Positions 35,746 to 45,136 of a stretch of 64,000 bases of DNA are shown here, piece after piece. A program made the position numbers and the translations under genes. Each line of letters starts with the position of its first letter. Positions within the stretch are counted from its first letter, which is position 1. The DNA comes from Filimonas zeae (GTDB taxonomy: Bacteria > Bacteroidota > Bacteroidia > Chitinophagales > Chitinophagaceae), in contig NZ_BMIB01000002.1 in the NCBI RefSeq assembly GCF_014641615.1, forward strand, positions 620,001-684,000, in the 5' to 3' direction. A model generated the notes under the pieces. That model did not search any database, was not told the DNA's origin, and worked only from the letters and a program-made list of their open reading frames with translations.

Positions 35746-36332
35746 GCCGGAAATGTGGTTTGTCCTTTTTTATATCCCGTAATTACCACGTCAAATATCC
35801 GGAATGTAAGCCAGCCGGCCAGCATACCCAGTATAGCACCAATTATAATATCTGCCGGAAAATGTTTGCCTACATATACCTGTGCATAGCCTATCATAAA
35901 TGCCCATACCCACACCCAATGCCAGCGTTTACCCGTAACCCGTAATACACTGCAAAACCAGAACATAGCCAACCCGAAATGATTGGCTGCATGGCTGGAA
36001 GGCATAGAATAACGCCCTCCGCAACCTACCAGCGAGCGTACAGTACCTGCCAGCGCATCATCATAACAAGGGCGCACCCGCTGCAACCACGGCTTTAGCA
36101 AACTGGCGCTGCTAAAATCGGTAATAGCAAAAGTGGCGGCACTAAACACCAGAAACCACCATACCTGTGCAGGCATTTTTTTAAAACCCCATATAAGCAC
36201 GCCGGCATACAACGGTACCCAGGTGAGTGGTTCGCGCAATAGTAACATAAAGGAATCGAGCCAGGTTACACTGAGGCGTTGGTTGATAAGCGCAAACAGC
36301 AGCTTATCCAATTGTTCAGCAATGGATAACAT
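35742..36332 (-). CDS. PAP2-family membrane phosphatase
   Basis: 196 residues from ATG 36332; a TTG at 36359 would add nine residues. The three PAP2 motifs are present: KPWLQRVRP, SMPSSHAANH and VGKHFPAD. About five TM segments. It likely dephosphorylates a lipid phosphate such as undecaprenyl diphosphate or lipid A. Coupling with the GT39-type gene suggests that it either frees the polyprenyl carrier or prepares the acceptor, by inference. Confidence 0.9.
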   Translation of the reverse strand: MLSIAEQLDKLLFALINQRLSVTWLDSFMLLLREPLTWVPLYAGVLIWGFKKMPAQVWWFLVFSAATFAITDFSSASLLKPWLQRVRPCYDDALAGTVRSLVGCGGRYSMPSSHAANHFGLAMFWFCSVLRVTGKRWHWVWVWAFMIGYAQVYVGKHFPADIIIGAILGMLAGWLTFRIFDVVITGYKKGQTTFPA

Positions 36333-36438
36333 GGAAGTTGGTTTTAATTTCAGGCTCAAATACGCACCCTTCTGTTACTCTACTGTTAAGGGTGGGTTAT
36401 TTAATAGTAAAGCTGAAAAGTTTAATATCTTCGTTTTA

Positions 36439-37407
36439 ATGAAGCAGTTTTTGTATTCCGTTCTGAGCGCCGCTGTTGCTTTTGCGGCAATAGCAGGTTG
36501 TAAAAACAAACTGGCCGAACCGCCTGAAGAATCCTTATACCAAACCATTTTAAGTCAGCAAAACAGGGGATATTCTTTGTTTGTAAGGGCCTTAGAAAGA
36601 ACCGGACAAAGCACGCTGTTAAGCAACTCACCCAGTGTAACTGCATTTGTACCGCATGATTCGGCTTTTGAAAGGGCGGGGTTTACAGAAGCTGTTATTA
36701 ACAGTATGGATACAACCAGCCTGTCTGTTTTAATCGGTTACCACCTGGTAGGCGAAACTGTTACCCCGGCCAACTTTACAGCAGGGGGCAGAATAGAAAC
36801 ACGCGCCGGCTATTACCTGTATACCAACAGAAACGATGGCATTTACGTTAACAATATTCCCGTATCGGCTAACTACCTTGCAGCAGCCAACGGGGTTATG
36901 CTTCCGCTCACCTCTGTACTGATACCACCACAAAAAAGAATTTATGATGTAATTACGGCCGATACAACCTTCTCTATTTTCAGCGCTGCTGTTTTCCGCG
37001 ACTCAGCAAGAAGAATTCTGCTGAAAGACACTTTTAATACCGGTAGCCAGTTTACGGTATTTGCCCCTACCAACAACGCCTTCCGCAGAATTGGTATTAC
37101 AGATGTAACCATCAGAGATACCAATCTTATTAAAGCCGATTCTGTTTCGCGCATGGTGCGGCAGCATTATGTGGCCAATGCCACCCTTATGTCTCACGAT
37201 TTTATTAACGGCAATATGGTTAAAACCGGGCTGGATAGTACGCTGGTGCTGGTTACCGCCACAGATAGCCGGTTTGGTGCCAGCGCCCCCGCTATACGGG
37301 CAGTTACGCGGCCGGATACTACTTTGTACAGGCTGAAAACCAGAGACCTGATTACGGTAAATGGTATTCTGCACAGTATAGACAGCCTGATGACGCGCAG
37401 GAGATAG
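36439..37407 (+). CDS. Lipoprotein with two fasciclin (FAS1) domains
   Basis: 322 residues; signal and lipobox FAAIAGC|K. FAS1 domain one (about 35-160) carries SLFVRALERTG, TAFVPHDSAF and the YH motif GYHLVGE. Domain two (about 165-320) carries FSIFSAAVF, FTVFAPTNNAF and RQHYV, ending in INGILH-type VNGILHSIDSLM. FAS1 proteins mediate adhesion or matrix interactions; the role in bacteria is mostly unknown. The frame extends upstream to 36133 but the first ATG with a signal peptide is at 36439, behind a near-consensus TATCTTCG (36426-36433). Divergent from PAP2. Confidence 0.88.
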   Translation: MKQFLYSVLSAAVAFAAIAGCKNKLAEPPEESLYQTILSQQNRGYSLFVRALERTGQSTLLSNSPSVTAFVPHDSAFERAGFTEAVINSMDTTSLSVLIGYHLVGETVTPANFTAGGRIETRAGYYLYTNRNDGIYVNNIPVSANYLAAANGVMLPLTSVLIPPQKRIYDVITADTTFSIFSAAVFRDSARRILLKDTFNTGSQFTVFAPTNNAFRRIGITDVTIRDTNLIKADSVSRMVRQHYVANATLMSHDFINGNMVKTGLDSTLVLVTATDSRFGASAPAIRAVTRPDTTLYRLKTRDLITVNGILHSIDSLMTRRR

Positions 37408-37514
37408 CCATACAATAGCTTTTTATTCAATATAAAGCGGCAAACAGTCAATTTTTTTCAAAAAAACTACCTTGCATATAGATAGTTTTTAAAAGAAAAC
37501 AATTGCTTAATGCT

Positions 37515-37522
37515 TACATTTG
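37515..37522 (+). promoter_or_regulatory. TAnnTTTG element before the aminotransferase
   Basis: TACATTTG, 21 nt before the ATG at 37544. No -33 TTG at normal spacing. Confidence 0.5.
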
Positions 37523-37543
37523 GTGCCAAATTGGAAATAAGCT

Positions 37544-38734
37544 ATGCAACTATCTTCGTTATTGCAACGTTTTAACGAGCCTGAAACATTGAAAATGGCC
37601 AAACTGGGCCGTGAGCTGAGAGCAAAAGGCGTAGACGTAATTGATCTGAGCCTGGGTGAACCTGATTTTGATACCCCTGCACATGTGAAGGAAGCGGCTG
37701 TAAAAGCCATTGCCGACAACTGGAGCCACTACACGCCCGTTGCGGGTTTCCTGGACCTGCGTGAAGCAGCCTGCGCCAAGTTAAAACGCGACAACAACCT
37801 TGATTATAAACCCGAGCAGATCATTACCTCAACCGGTGCCAAGCAAAGCCTGGCTAACGCTATTCTGGCGGTAGTAGATGATGGTGAAGAAGTGGTTATT
37901 CCTACGCCATACTGGGTAACTTATTCTGAACTGGTAAAAATTGCCCGTGGTAAAGTGGTAGAAGTAAAAACTTCACTGGAAAGCGGCTTTAAAATTACCC
38001 CTGCACAACTGGAAGCGGCTATTACGCCTAAAACCAAATTGTTCCTGTTTTCATCGCCCTGTAACCCTTCCGGCGCTGTTTACAGCAAGGCCGAACTGGA
38101 AGCACTGGCTGCTGTTTTTGCCAAACACCCCAACATTTACATTATCTCTGATGAGATTTATGAATACATCAACTTCGTTAGCGAGCATGAAAGCATTGCG
38201 CAGTTTCCGGAGCTGAAAGACCGTATTATATTAATTAACGGTTTAAGTAAGGGCTTTGCCATGACTGGCTGGCGCTTAGGTTACACTGCTTCTAACGTGG
38301 AAGTAGCTAAGGCTATGGAAAAAATTCAGGGCCAGATGACCAGTGCAACCTGTTCTATTACCCAGAAAGCAGCAGTAGCAGCCTTAACAGGCGATCTGAA
38401 GCCTTCTAAAGAAATGACAGAAGAGTTTACACGCAGAAGAGCCAGAGTACTGGAACTGGTAAAAGATATTCCCGGTTTCAAATTATTCCAGCCTGAAGGC
38501 GCATTCTATATTTTCCCGGATATCTCCTACTACTTTGGCAAGTCTGATGGTACAACTACCATCACCAATTCTGCCGACTTTAGCATGTATCTGTTAAATA
38601 CAGCACACGTGTCTTCTGTAATGGGTGATGCTTTTGGCGAGCCTAAATGCGTTCGCTTCTCCTTTGCCAACAGCCTGCCTAACATTGAAAAAGCATGGGC
38701 ACGCATTAAAGAGGCACTGGCTAAGCTGAAATAG
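37544..38734 (+). CDS. Aspartate aminotransferase, class I PLP-dependent (subgroup Ib-like)
   Basis: 396 residues. Hallmarks are IDLSLGEPDFDTP near the N-terminus, TGAKQSL, the CNPSGAVY segment, SDEIYEYI, the PLP lysine Lys236 in NGLSKGFAMTGWR and the conserved Arg in the RFSFANS tail. It moves the amino group between aspartate and 2-oxoglutarate; some relatives also use prephenate or aromatic amino acids. Monocistronic, with its own terminator. Confidence 0.93.
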   Translation: MQLSSLLQRFNEPETLKMAKLGRELRAKGVDVIDLSLGEPDFDTPAHVKEAAVKAIADNWSHYTPVAGFLDLREAACAKLKRDNNLDYKPEQIITSTGAKQSLANAILAVVDDGEEVVIPTPYWVTYSELVKIARGKVVEVKTSLESGFKITPAQLEAAITPKTKLFLFSSPCNPSGAVYSKAELEALAAVFAKHPNIYIISDEIYEYINFVSEHESIAQFPELKDRIILINGLSKGFAMTGWRLGYTASNVEVAKAMEKIQGQMTSATCSITQKAAVAALTGDLKPSKEMTEEFTRRRARVLELVKDIPGFKLFQPEGAFYIFPDISYYFGKSDGTTTITNSADFSMYLLNTAHVSSVMGDAFGEPKCVRFSFANSLPNIEKAWARIKEALAKLK

Positions 38735-38756
38735 TATATAATTATTTACATAGTAT

Positions 38757-38792
38757 AAGGCCGTTCCTTTGCAGGAGCGGCCTTTGTTTTTT
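38757..38792 (+). terminator. Terminator after the aminotransferase
   Basis: A 12-bp stem with one G-U pair (38757-38768 with 38773-38784), 4-nt loop, followed by TGTTTTTT. Confidence 0.88.
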
Positions 38793-38825
38793 GCTTACGG
38801 CAATACTTTACTATCATCAGCACGT

Positions 38826-40655
38826 TTACTTTACACCCGCCAACTGCACCCGCAAAACCTGCACACTGCACCCGGGCAGCAAAATTCCTTTCTCCGCAGT
38901 ACCTGTAAGCGGTGCATCATCATCTGTTACATTCATATGCCATTGCGCTTCTGCAGCGTCCAGTAGCTTTTCTATGCATTGGTAATCATCGGCAGGCGTA
39001 TATCTTACAGGTGCATCAGAAAAATTAAATAAACACAGTATACGCTCCCATCCCTTATCATCCTGCCGGAGCATAGCCAAACCTGCATCTGCAAAAACAG
39101 TTATGTCTATATTGTTTTTATTCAGGTTCTGAAACAGCGGGTTGGTTTGGCGCAGTTGAATCAACGCTTTATACCATTGCAGTAACAAACGGTGTTCGCC
39201 GGCTTCCGGCTGCTGCCAGTTAAGCTTACAGTCGGCAAACACTTTTTCATCCAAAGCATCCGGTGGCTCTGCATCCCACTGAAAGGCTTCAAACTCCTTT
39301 TTACGGCCTTCCCGTAACGATTGTCTCAACTGCTCATCGGAGTGGTCGGCAAAAAAGAAAAAAGGCGTAGTTGCCCCAAACTCCTCTCCCATAAACAATA
39401 ACGGAACATAAGGCCCCAGCAGCACAGCTGCTGCTGCCAGCTGCAGCCGTTTATAATCTACCAGCATAGATAACCTTTCCCCATTGGGGCGGTTACCAGC
39501 TATGTCATGGTTCTGGCTAAAGGTTACAAACCGGCTACCAGGTATACCGGCAGAAGATGCTCCGTGCCGCCGGTTGCGAAACTGCACCCACTCCCCGCTA
39601 TGCACAAATCCCTCTTTATAGGCTTTGGCCAATTGCTGCATACGTCCAAAATCTATATAATGCTTCTGCCCCTCTTCATGCAGCAAAACGTAAAGGGCAT
39701 GATGCAGATCGTCCAGCCACTGCGCGGTAAATCCAAAGCCTCCGGCTTCCGGGTGTTTAATAACCCGTGGGCTGTTTAAATCACTTTCTGCTATCATATA
39801 CAATGGCCTGCCTAACTGTTGTTGCAAGCACTGCACGCGGTGGTAACAGTATTCCCAAAAAGGCACTGCACCGCGGTCGTATACCTCATGTATGGCATCT
39901 GCCCGCAAACCATCTATATGATAATGTGTAAACCAATGCGTAATATTATCGGCAAAGAAATCCCGCACCCCATCACTCCATTCACCGTCGAAATTGATGG
40001 CATCGCCCCAGGGTGTATGGTATTTGCCTGTAAAATAGGGGCCATATTCACCCAGATAATTCCCCTCCGGCCCCAGATGGTTATATACCACATCCAGCAA
40101 CACGGCAATACCTTTTTTATGGCAGGCGTTTACCAGCTTTTTCAATCCTTCCGGCCCGCCGTAATTGTTTTGTACCGCATACATAAATACACCATCATAC
40201 CCCCAGTTGCGCGTGCCTGGAAACTGCGCCACCGGCATCAGCTCAATCGCATTCACGCCTATCTCTGCCAGATAATCCAGCCTGGGTATAATGGCTTCAA
40301 AAGTACCTTCCGGTGTAAAAGTGCCTACATGCAGCTCGTACAGCACCAGCTGGTTAAACGGTAAACCACACCAGCCCGCATCTTCCCAGGCAAATGAGGT
40401 ATGATGTACTACTTCAGAAGGGCCATGCACACCTTCCGGCTGGTAGTGAGAAGCGGGGTCAGGCACATCTTTCCCTTCTTCCGGCTGGTAATAATAGCGT
40501 GTTCCTTCCGCCACATTGTTAAGGGTAATGGCAAAATAGCCCGACTCATTTTTTGTCATAGGCAATAGCTGTTCCTGTGGGTATACCACATGCAGCTGCA
40601 TGCTTTTTTTTTGTGGTGCCCATACCGTAAAAGTGTATGGCCTGGTAGTTTTCAT
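38826..40655 (-). CDS. treZ: Malto-oligosyltrehalose trehalohydrolase (GH13_10)
   Basis: 609 residues: an N-terminal CBM48-type domain (FTVWAPQKKSMQLHV), then the barrel. Opening motif LVLYELHVGTFTPEGTF is typical of TreZ, as are WGYDGV and DVVYNHLGPEGN. Catalytic residues are Asp253 (GLRADAIHE), Glu290 (MIAESDLN) and Asp384 (QNHDIAGN). It releases trehalose from the end of maltooligosyl-trehalose. The partner that makes that substrate, TreY, is not in the window. It lies 20 bp after a GH13 alpha-glucosidase in the same operon. Confidence 0.93.
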   Translation of the reverse strand: MKTTRPYTFTVWAPQKKSMQLHVVYPQEQLLPMTKNESGYFAITLNNVAEGTRYYYQPEEGKDVPDPASHYQPEGVHGPSEVVHHTSFAWEDAGWCGLPFNQLVLYELHVGTFTPEGTFEAIIPRLDYLAEIGVNAIELMPVAQFPGTRNWGYDGVFMYAVQNNYGGPEGLKKLVNACHKKGIAVLLDVVYNHLGPEGNYLGEYGPYFTGKYHTPWGDAINFDGEWSDGVRDFFADNITHWFTHYHIDGLRADAIHEVYDRGAVPFWEYCYHRVQCLQQQLGRPLYMIAESDLNSPRVIKHPEAGGFGFTAQWLDDLHHALYVLLHEEGQKHYIDFGRMQQLAKAYKEGFVHSGEWVQFRNRRHGASSAGIPGSRFVTFSQNHDIAGNRPNGERLSMLVDYKRLQLAAAAVLLGPYVPLLFMGEEFGATTPFFFFADHSDEQLRQSLREGRKKEFEAFQWDAEPPDALDEKVFADCKLNWQQPEAGEHRLLLQWYKALIQLRQTNPLFQNLNKNNIDITVFADAGLAMLRQDDKGWERILCLFNFSDAPVRYTPADDYQCIEKLLDAAEAQWHMNVTDDDAPLTGTAEKGILLPGCSVQVLRVQLAGVK

Positions 40656-40675
40656 ATGTTATCTATCTATAGTAG

Positions 40676-42289
40676 TTAAAGCGTATCCAGTTCAATAATT
40701 ACCCCTTCATCTCCGGCAAGGTTAATGGTATTGCTGATAACCTGCCCTTCCAGTTCCGGCGAGGTAGCCAATATTACTTTGCCCTTTATAACAACAGAAG
40801 CGGGGGTAAAATAACAGGGTCTGTGGCTCAGGTTCAGCACTACCAGATAACTTTGGGCCCCTTCTTCCTCGCGCAGATAAGCCAGCATTTGCGTATCAGA
40901 ATATACCCGCTGGTAACGACCGCGGTATAGTGCAGGCTGCGCCTGCCGTAGCGCAATAAGCCGTTTATACAATAACAGTACAGACAGTGGTTCCTCTTTC
41001 TGGTGCTGAACATTGGTGCGGTTAAAACCACTATCCAGCCGCAGCCACGGTGCAGCATCGGAAAAACCGGCGTATTCGCTATTGCTCCATTGCATAGGAG
41101 TACGGGCGGGATCACGACTCAGGTTTTTATCCGGCATATTCAACCCCTGCGGATCTTTTACTTCGTTAAACGGAATGGGTACATCCCGCATACCTATTTC
41201 TTCCCCGTAATAAATGGTGGGCGTACCTCTCAGCGTAAGCAACAGTAACGCAGCTACCCTTGCCTGCTGCTGCCCTACCCGGCTGCTGATGCGCGGCTGA
41301 TCGTGATTGCCCAGCACCCAGTTGGGCCAGGCATTCTGTGGCAAAGCCCCTTCGTACAAATCAATGGCAGCTGCAATTTCTGCTGCATTCCAGGGCATGT
41401 TCAGCAGCATAAAGTTAAAAGGCAAATGTGCGCCTTTATTGTCTACGCCATAATAAGTAACCAGTTTGCTTATGGGCAGGTATATCTCCCCTATCATCAT
41501 ACGATCGTCGTAGCCATCCAGCACCTGCCGCATTTTACTTACAATATCGTGTACTTCGGGCTGGTCGGTGGAGTATACCGGTAACAATTGCTCGTACGTT
41601 GCCATATGTTGCTGATAAGCCGGATTGGGCGGATTGTCTCTCAGCTGTTCATCTTTTATCATGTGCCACATTACATCCACTCTAAAGCCATCCACCCCTT
41701 TATCCAGCCAAAAGCGCATTACCTGCAGCATGGCTTCCTGCACCTGCGGGTTACGCCAGTTTAAATCGGGCTGCTTTACCAGAAAAGCGTGGTAATAATA
41801 CTGTTGTGTGGTTTCATCCCATTCCCATGCACCACCTCCAAACATACTCAGCCAGTTATTAGGCGGCAAGCCATCCGGCCGCGCATCTTTCCATATATAC
41901 CAGTCTCTTTTCGCATTATCGCGTGAGGAGCGGGATTCAACAAACCAGGGATGTTCGTCAGAAGTATGGTTAGGCACCAGATCCAGAATCAATTTCATTC
42001 CCGCTGCATGCACCTCCTGTACCAGCTTATCAAAATCGGCCAGATTGCCAAACAATGGATGAATATTGCAATAGTCGGATATATCATAGCCAAAATCGGC
42101 CATGGGCGAAGGATACAGGGGCGATATCCAGATAGCGGTTACGCCCAGCCATTTCAGATAATCCAGCCGTTTTAGAATGCCGGGAATATCTCCTACCCCA
42201 TCTCCGTTGCTGTCCTGAAACGAACGGGGATAAATCTGATAAATAATGCCTTTCTGCCACCAGAGGCAGTGTTCTTCAGGTTGCGTCAT
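40676..42289 (-). CDS. GH13 alpha-glucosidase
   Basis: 537 residues from ATG 42289; an upstream frame start at 42319 is not needed. No signal peptide, so cytoplasmic. Opening WWQKGIIYQIYPRSFQDSNG is the standard line of the oligo-1,6-glucosidase/alpha-glucosidase group. The catalytic trio is Asp205 (GFRVDVMW), Glu268 (MIGEIYLP) and Asp330 (GNHDQPR). A C-terminal beta domain follows. It hydrolyses alpha-glucosidic bonds in short oligosaccharides or trehalose-like sugars; the precise linkage cannot be read. First gene of the pair with treZ. Confidence 0.9.
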   Translation of the reverse strand: MTQPEEHCLWWQKGIIYQIYPRSFQDSNGDGVGDIPGILKRLDYLKWLGVTAIWISPLYPSPMADFGYDISDYCNIHPLFGNLADFDKLVQEVHAAGMKLILDLVPNHTSDEHPWFVESRSSRDNAKRDWYIWKDARPDGLPPNNWLSMFGGGAWEWDETTQQYYYHAFLVKQPDLNWRNPQVQEAMLQVMRFWLDKGVDGFRVDVMWHMIKDEQLRDNPPNPAYQQHMATYEQLLPVYSTDQPEVHDIVSKMRQVLDGYDDRMMIGEIYLPISKLVTYYGVDNKGAHLPFNFMLLNMPWNAAEIAAAIDLYEGALPQNAWPNWVLGNHDQPRISSRVGQQQARVAALLLLTLRGTPTIYYGEEIGMRDVPIPFNEVKDPQGLNMPDKNLSRDPARTPMQWSNSEYAGFSDAAPWLRLDSGFNRTNVQHQKEEPLSVLLLYKRLIALRQAQPALYRGRYQRVYSDTQMLAYLREEEGAQSYLVVLNLSHRPCYFTPASVVIKGKVILATSPELEGQVISNTINLAGDEGVIIELDTL

Positions 42290-42462
42290 GTTATAGATTG
42301 TTGCTGATAGCACCACCAATCATATACCAGTTTTTTGCGCAACACGTTATCGGCAGGTAACACGTTGATGAGTAAAATCATCCCCATTCATGGCAAAATG
42401 CCTGATGGTGGGCTCCTGGAATAAAACAAGCCCTGAACACAATTAAAACCCGATACAAACAC

Positions 42463-42492
42463 AAGGCCGCATCAGATTGCTGACACGGCCTT
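42463..42492 (-). terminator. Terminator after the DUF5723 gene
   Basis: 13-bp stem with two G-U pairs (42463-42475 with 42480-42492) around a 4-nt loop; on the minus strand it is followed by GTGTTTGTATCGGGTTTT. Confidence 0.65.
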
Positions 42493-42509
42493 TGTGTAAG
42501 GAAATGTAT

Positions 42510-43997
42510 TTAATTAATGGGAGCGGCAACCGAACCTGTTTCTGTAACCACTTTCTTTTTCTTACTTACTTTCTTCAGCCCGTACACATGAATACCAAAC
42601 TGAGCATCTGCCTGGCGGCTGCCACCAAACAACAAGTTAAAAATGCTACCCGAACCAAAGAACACCGGGCCCAGATGCGCGCCTAAACCTACATTGAATT
42701 TAGTAAGCTGGCTGTAGTTCAAAGGCAGGTATATGCCTATGGTTTTCTTTTCCCAGCGTGGGGTAAGGCTAACGCTGTTGTAATAAGTGCTGTTGTATAC
42801 TTTGGTTTTGTTGCCCGCCAGACTTAACTGTGTAGCCAGGTTTACATAAAACCCTTTTTCAATATAATAATCTGCATCTACATGCAGGGCCGTAGGCAGG
42901 CTTACGCTATATTTTTCCGTGTTGGCATGTCTGGTAAAAAACTGGTTGCGGCTGCTGAAGTATTCGCTGTAGTTATCTACCTCCACGCCTTTCAGTTCGT
43001 TAGGATCGTACCATTCACTGCCTTTAATATGAATATCGTAGTTGCCGCTTCTGTCAGCATCGGGGTTAAACTTCAGCCGGCCAATATCTGTTATTGCCAC
43101 ACCCACACGCAGTTTATACTTGTTCACTCTGTCGTTCCAGCGCTGCGCATCTTCGTGCAGCTTTTCGTAGTCGGGTCTGAATTCATATACAAAGCCCAGA
43201 TCGGCACCAATACCACTGCTGTTGAATTTGGTAAGGTCACCAATTTCAAAACCATCCGTTTTAACACCGGAAAAGCCCATGCCTATCTGCCCGGTAGTGT
43301 TTACCAGATGCGAACCTGCTTTACTGGCATCAAACTCTTTTACGCCATTAAAATCGGTAACGTTTACATAAGCATTACCGGTGCCTGCCAGGTATTTTAC
43401 CGTAATACCTGCTTTTACAAAGTGCTTTCCTTTATCCAATACTTCACGCGCTACGGTAGCACCAAATTCCGTCCACCCGGTGGCATTTATACGCATGCTG
43501 CCGTTAGAGGAAATGGTGTAAGGATACTGTGTACCAGGCAGGTCTTTATCAATAATCTGCCTGGCCAGCCTGCCATCCAGGTCTCTGAAGTTCATCAGCA
43601 GCCTGCTGCGTGTGGTAACCGCAAAACTGTACTTGTTTCCGGCGTTAAACATTACTGAGGGGCCGTGTAAAGCCAGGTTGGCCAGGCCATTGGCTTTACC
43701 ATTGTTTTTACCAAATAACTGTGCGCTGATGGCGCTATCGCCCTTGAATGAATGGCCAATGCCCGACAGTTTAAAAGATGCCTCTTTGTTACCTGCCTGG
43801 GCCTGAATAGCCAGCATGTTTACATCAAACCGGTAACGGCTGTCAGCAATAGCCGCCGGGTTAAAAAATACACTGTTTACACCTGCGTAATTGCTGGTTC
43901 TGAGTCCGGGAAAATCCTGAGCGTTAGCGGTTGCAATACCTGCTGCCCACAGTGCGGCAACGGCCAGGCCAAGCCTGCTGTTTGTGTTCATGGTCAT
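42510..43997 (-). CDS. DUF5723-type outer-membrane protein
   Basis: 495 residues (or 493 from the second ATG). Signal peptide ends at ATANA|Q. The N-terminus FPGLRTSNYAGVNSVFFNPA and RYRFDVNML are typical of the DUF5723 group. The rest is amphipathic beta strands with periodic aromatic residues, expected for an outer-membrane barrel. No known substrate. Monocistronic, with a terminator behind it. Confidence 0.8.
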   Translation of the reverse strand: MTMNTNSRLGLAVAALWAAGIATANAQDFPGLRTSNYAGVNSVFFNPAAIADSRYRFDVNMLAIQAQAGNKEASFKLSGIGHSFKGDSAISAQLFGKNNGKANGLANLALHGPSVMFNAGNKYSFAVTTRSRLLMNFRDLDGRLARQIIDKDLPGTQYPYTISSNGSMRINATGWTEFGATVAREVLDKGKHFVKAGITVKYLAGTGNAYVNVTDFNGVKEFDASKAGSHLVNTTGQIGMGFSGVKTDGFEIGDLTKFNSSGIGADLGFVYEFRPDYEKLHEDAQRWNDRVNKYKLRVGVAITDIGRLKFNPDADRSGNYDIHIKGSEWYDPNELKGVEVDNYSEYFSSRNQFFTRHANTEKYSVSLPTALHVDADYYIEKGFYVNLATQLSLAGNKTKVYNSTYYNSVSLTPRWEKKTIGIYLPLNYSQLTKFNVGLGAHLGPVFFGSGSIFNLLFGGSRQADAQFGIHVYGLKKVSKKKKVVTETGSVAAPIN

Positions 43998-44153
43998 AAG
44001 AGATCGGGTTGTGTTCTGTCAAATCTGGTTATAAATAAGAATAACTGTTTTGCTATAGCGTAGATTATTGCAATAAGCCCCCCTATGGCAAACGGGTGCA
44101 AACATACAAACCGGCTGAACGATAGCCTACCACCTGTTTCAGGGAACTTTAAT

Positions 44154-44161
44154 TAGCTTTG
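44154..44161 (+). promoter_or_regulatory. TAnnTTTG element 4 nt before a start codon
   Basis: TAGCTTTG, then CCCG, then the ATG at 44166. If that ATG is used the mRNA is probably leaderless; the in-frame ATG at 44184 would give a normal short leader. Confidence 0.5.
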
Positions 44162-44165
44162 CCCG

Positions 44166-45122
44166 ATGGAGTCTAAATTAATCATGTTCGAAAACCGGCT
44201 GACAAAGGTGTACAAACACACAGGCAAACTGGCCAGACGCCAGCAGATTGCCTGTTACAGGGTGTACGATCATGACCTGCCGGAGTTTCCGTTTTGTATT
44301 GAGCTGTACGAAGACAAGGTATACCTTGCTGAATACCTGCGCAGGCATGGAATGGATGACGAAGCACATGAAACCTGGCTGGATGAGTGCCTGGCTGTTA
44401 TAAGCCGTGTGCTGGCTATTCCGGCCGATCATATATATGTACGCCAGCGTAAACGCATGAGCCACCGCGGGCAGGACCAATACGAAAAACTCGCAGGCGA
44501 AAAAGAGTTCTTTACTGTAAAGGAAAACAATCTGAACTTTCTGGTAAACCTTACCGACTATCTGGATACAGGTTTGTTTCTCGACCATCGTATTACCCGT
44601 AAAATGGTACAGGAGCAATGCGAAGGCAAACGGGTGTTAAACCTGTTCTGCTATACCGGCTCTTTCTCGGTATATGCTGCTGCCGGTAATGCTGCTTCTG
44701 TAACATCTGTTGATTTATCTAAAACTTACCTCAGCTGGGGAGAAGATAATTTTGCGGCCAATGCATTAACCAATCCTGCAAAGTTTCATTTTGTACATGC
44801 GGATGTAAAGCAGTACCTGAAAACACTGAAACCGGGGGAGTTTGACCTGGTAGTGATGGACCCACCCACCTTCAGCAACAGCAAGCGTATGAAAGACTTT
44901 CTGGATATACAGCGAGACCATACAGAGTTAGTTAATGATGTGCTATATGCGCTTACACCAGGCGGTGTATTATACTTCAGTACCAACTATACCAAATTTA
45001 TACTGGATACCGAAAACGTACGGGCTAACGATATAAAAGACATTACCCGTGCTACCACCCCTTTCGATTTTGAAGGCAAGCTGAAGCGCTGGTGTTATAA
45101 AATAGTAAAGCCGGGTAATTAA
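44166..45122 (+). CDS. Class I SAM-dependent 23S rRNA methyltransferase (RlmK/RlmI-like)
   Basis: 318 residues; 312 if the ATG at 44184 (MFENRLTKVYKH) is the true start, where homologues tend to begin. The N-terminal half (RRQQIACYRVYDHDLPEFPF) matches the RlmK part of RlmKL. The Rossmann domain has LNLFCYTGSFSVYAA, an acidic SAM-binding end of strand two (VDLSKTYL), DPPTFSNSKRM as motif IV and FSTNYTKF. It methylates 23S rRNA, most likely the m7G made by RlmK. The stop codon lies within TTAA shared with the convergent coaE. Confidence 0.9.
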   Translation: MESKLIMFENRLTKVYKHTGKLARRQQIACYRVYDHDLPEFPFCIELYEDKVYLAEYLRRHGMDDEAHETWLDECLAVISRVLAIPADHIYVRQRKRMSHRGQDQYEKLAGEKEFFTVKENNLNFLVNLTDYLDTGLFLDHRITRKMVQEQCEGKRVLNLFCYTGSFSVYAAAGNAASVTSVDLSKTYLSWGEDNFAANALTNPAKFHFVHADVKQYLKTLKPGEFDLVVMDPPTFSNSKRMKDFLDIQRDHTELVNDVLYALTPGGVLYFSTNYTKFILDTENVRANDIKDITRATTPFDFEGKLKRWCYKIVKPGN

Positions 45123-45136
45123 TTCCCGGCTTTACT
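45104..45136. terminator. Bidirectional terminator built from the coding ends of two convergent genes
   Basis: Perfect 12-bp arms (45104-45115 AGTAAAGCCGGG and 45125-45136) with a 9-nt loop TAATTAATT. The loop holds both stop codons in one TTAA (45119-45122), and each arm encodes the last residues of one protein (VKPGN and SKAGN). Confidence 0.75.
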
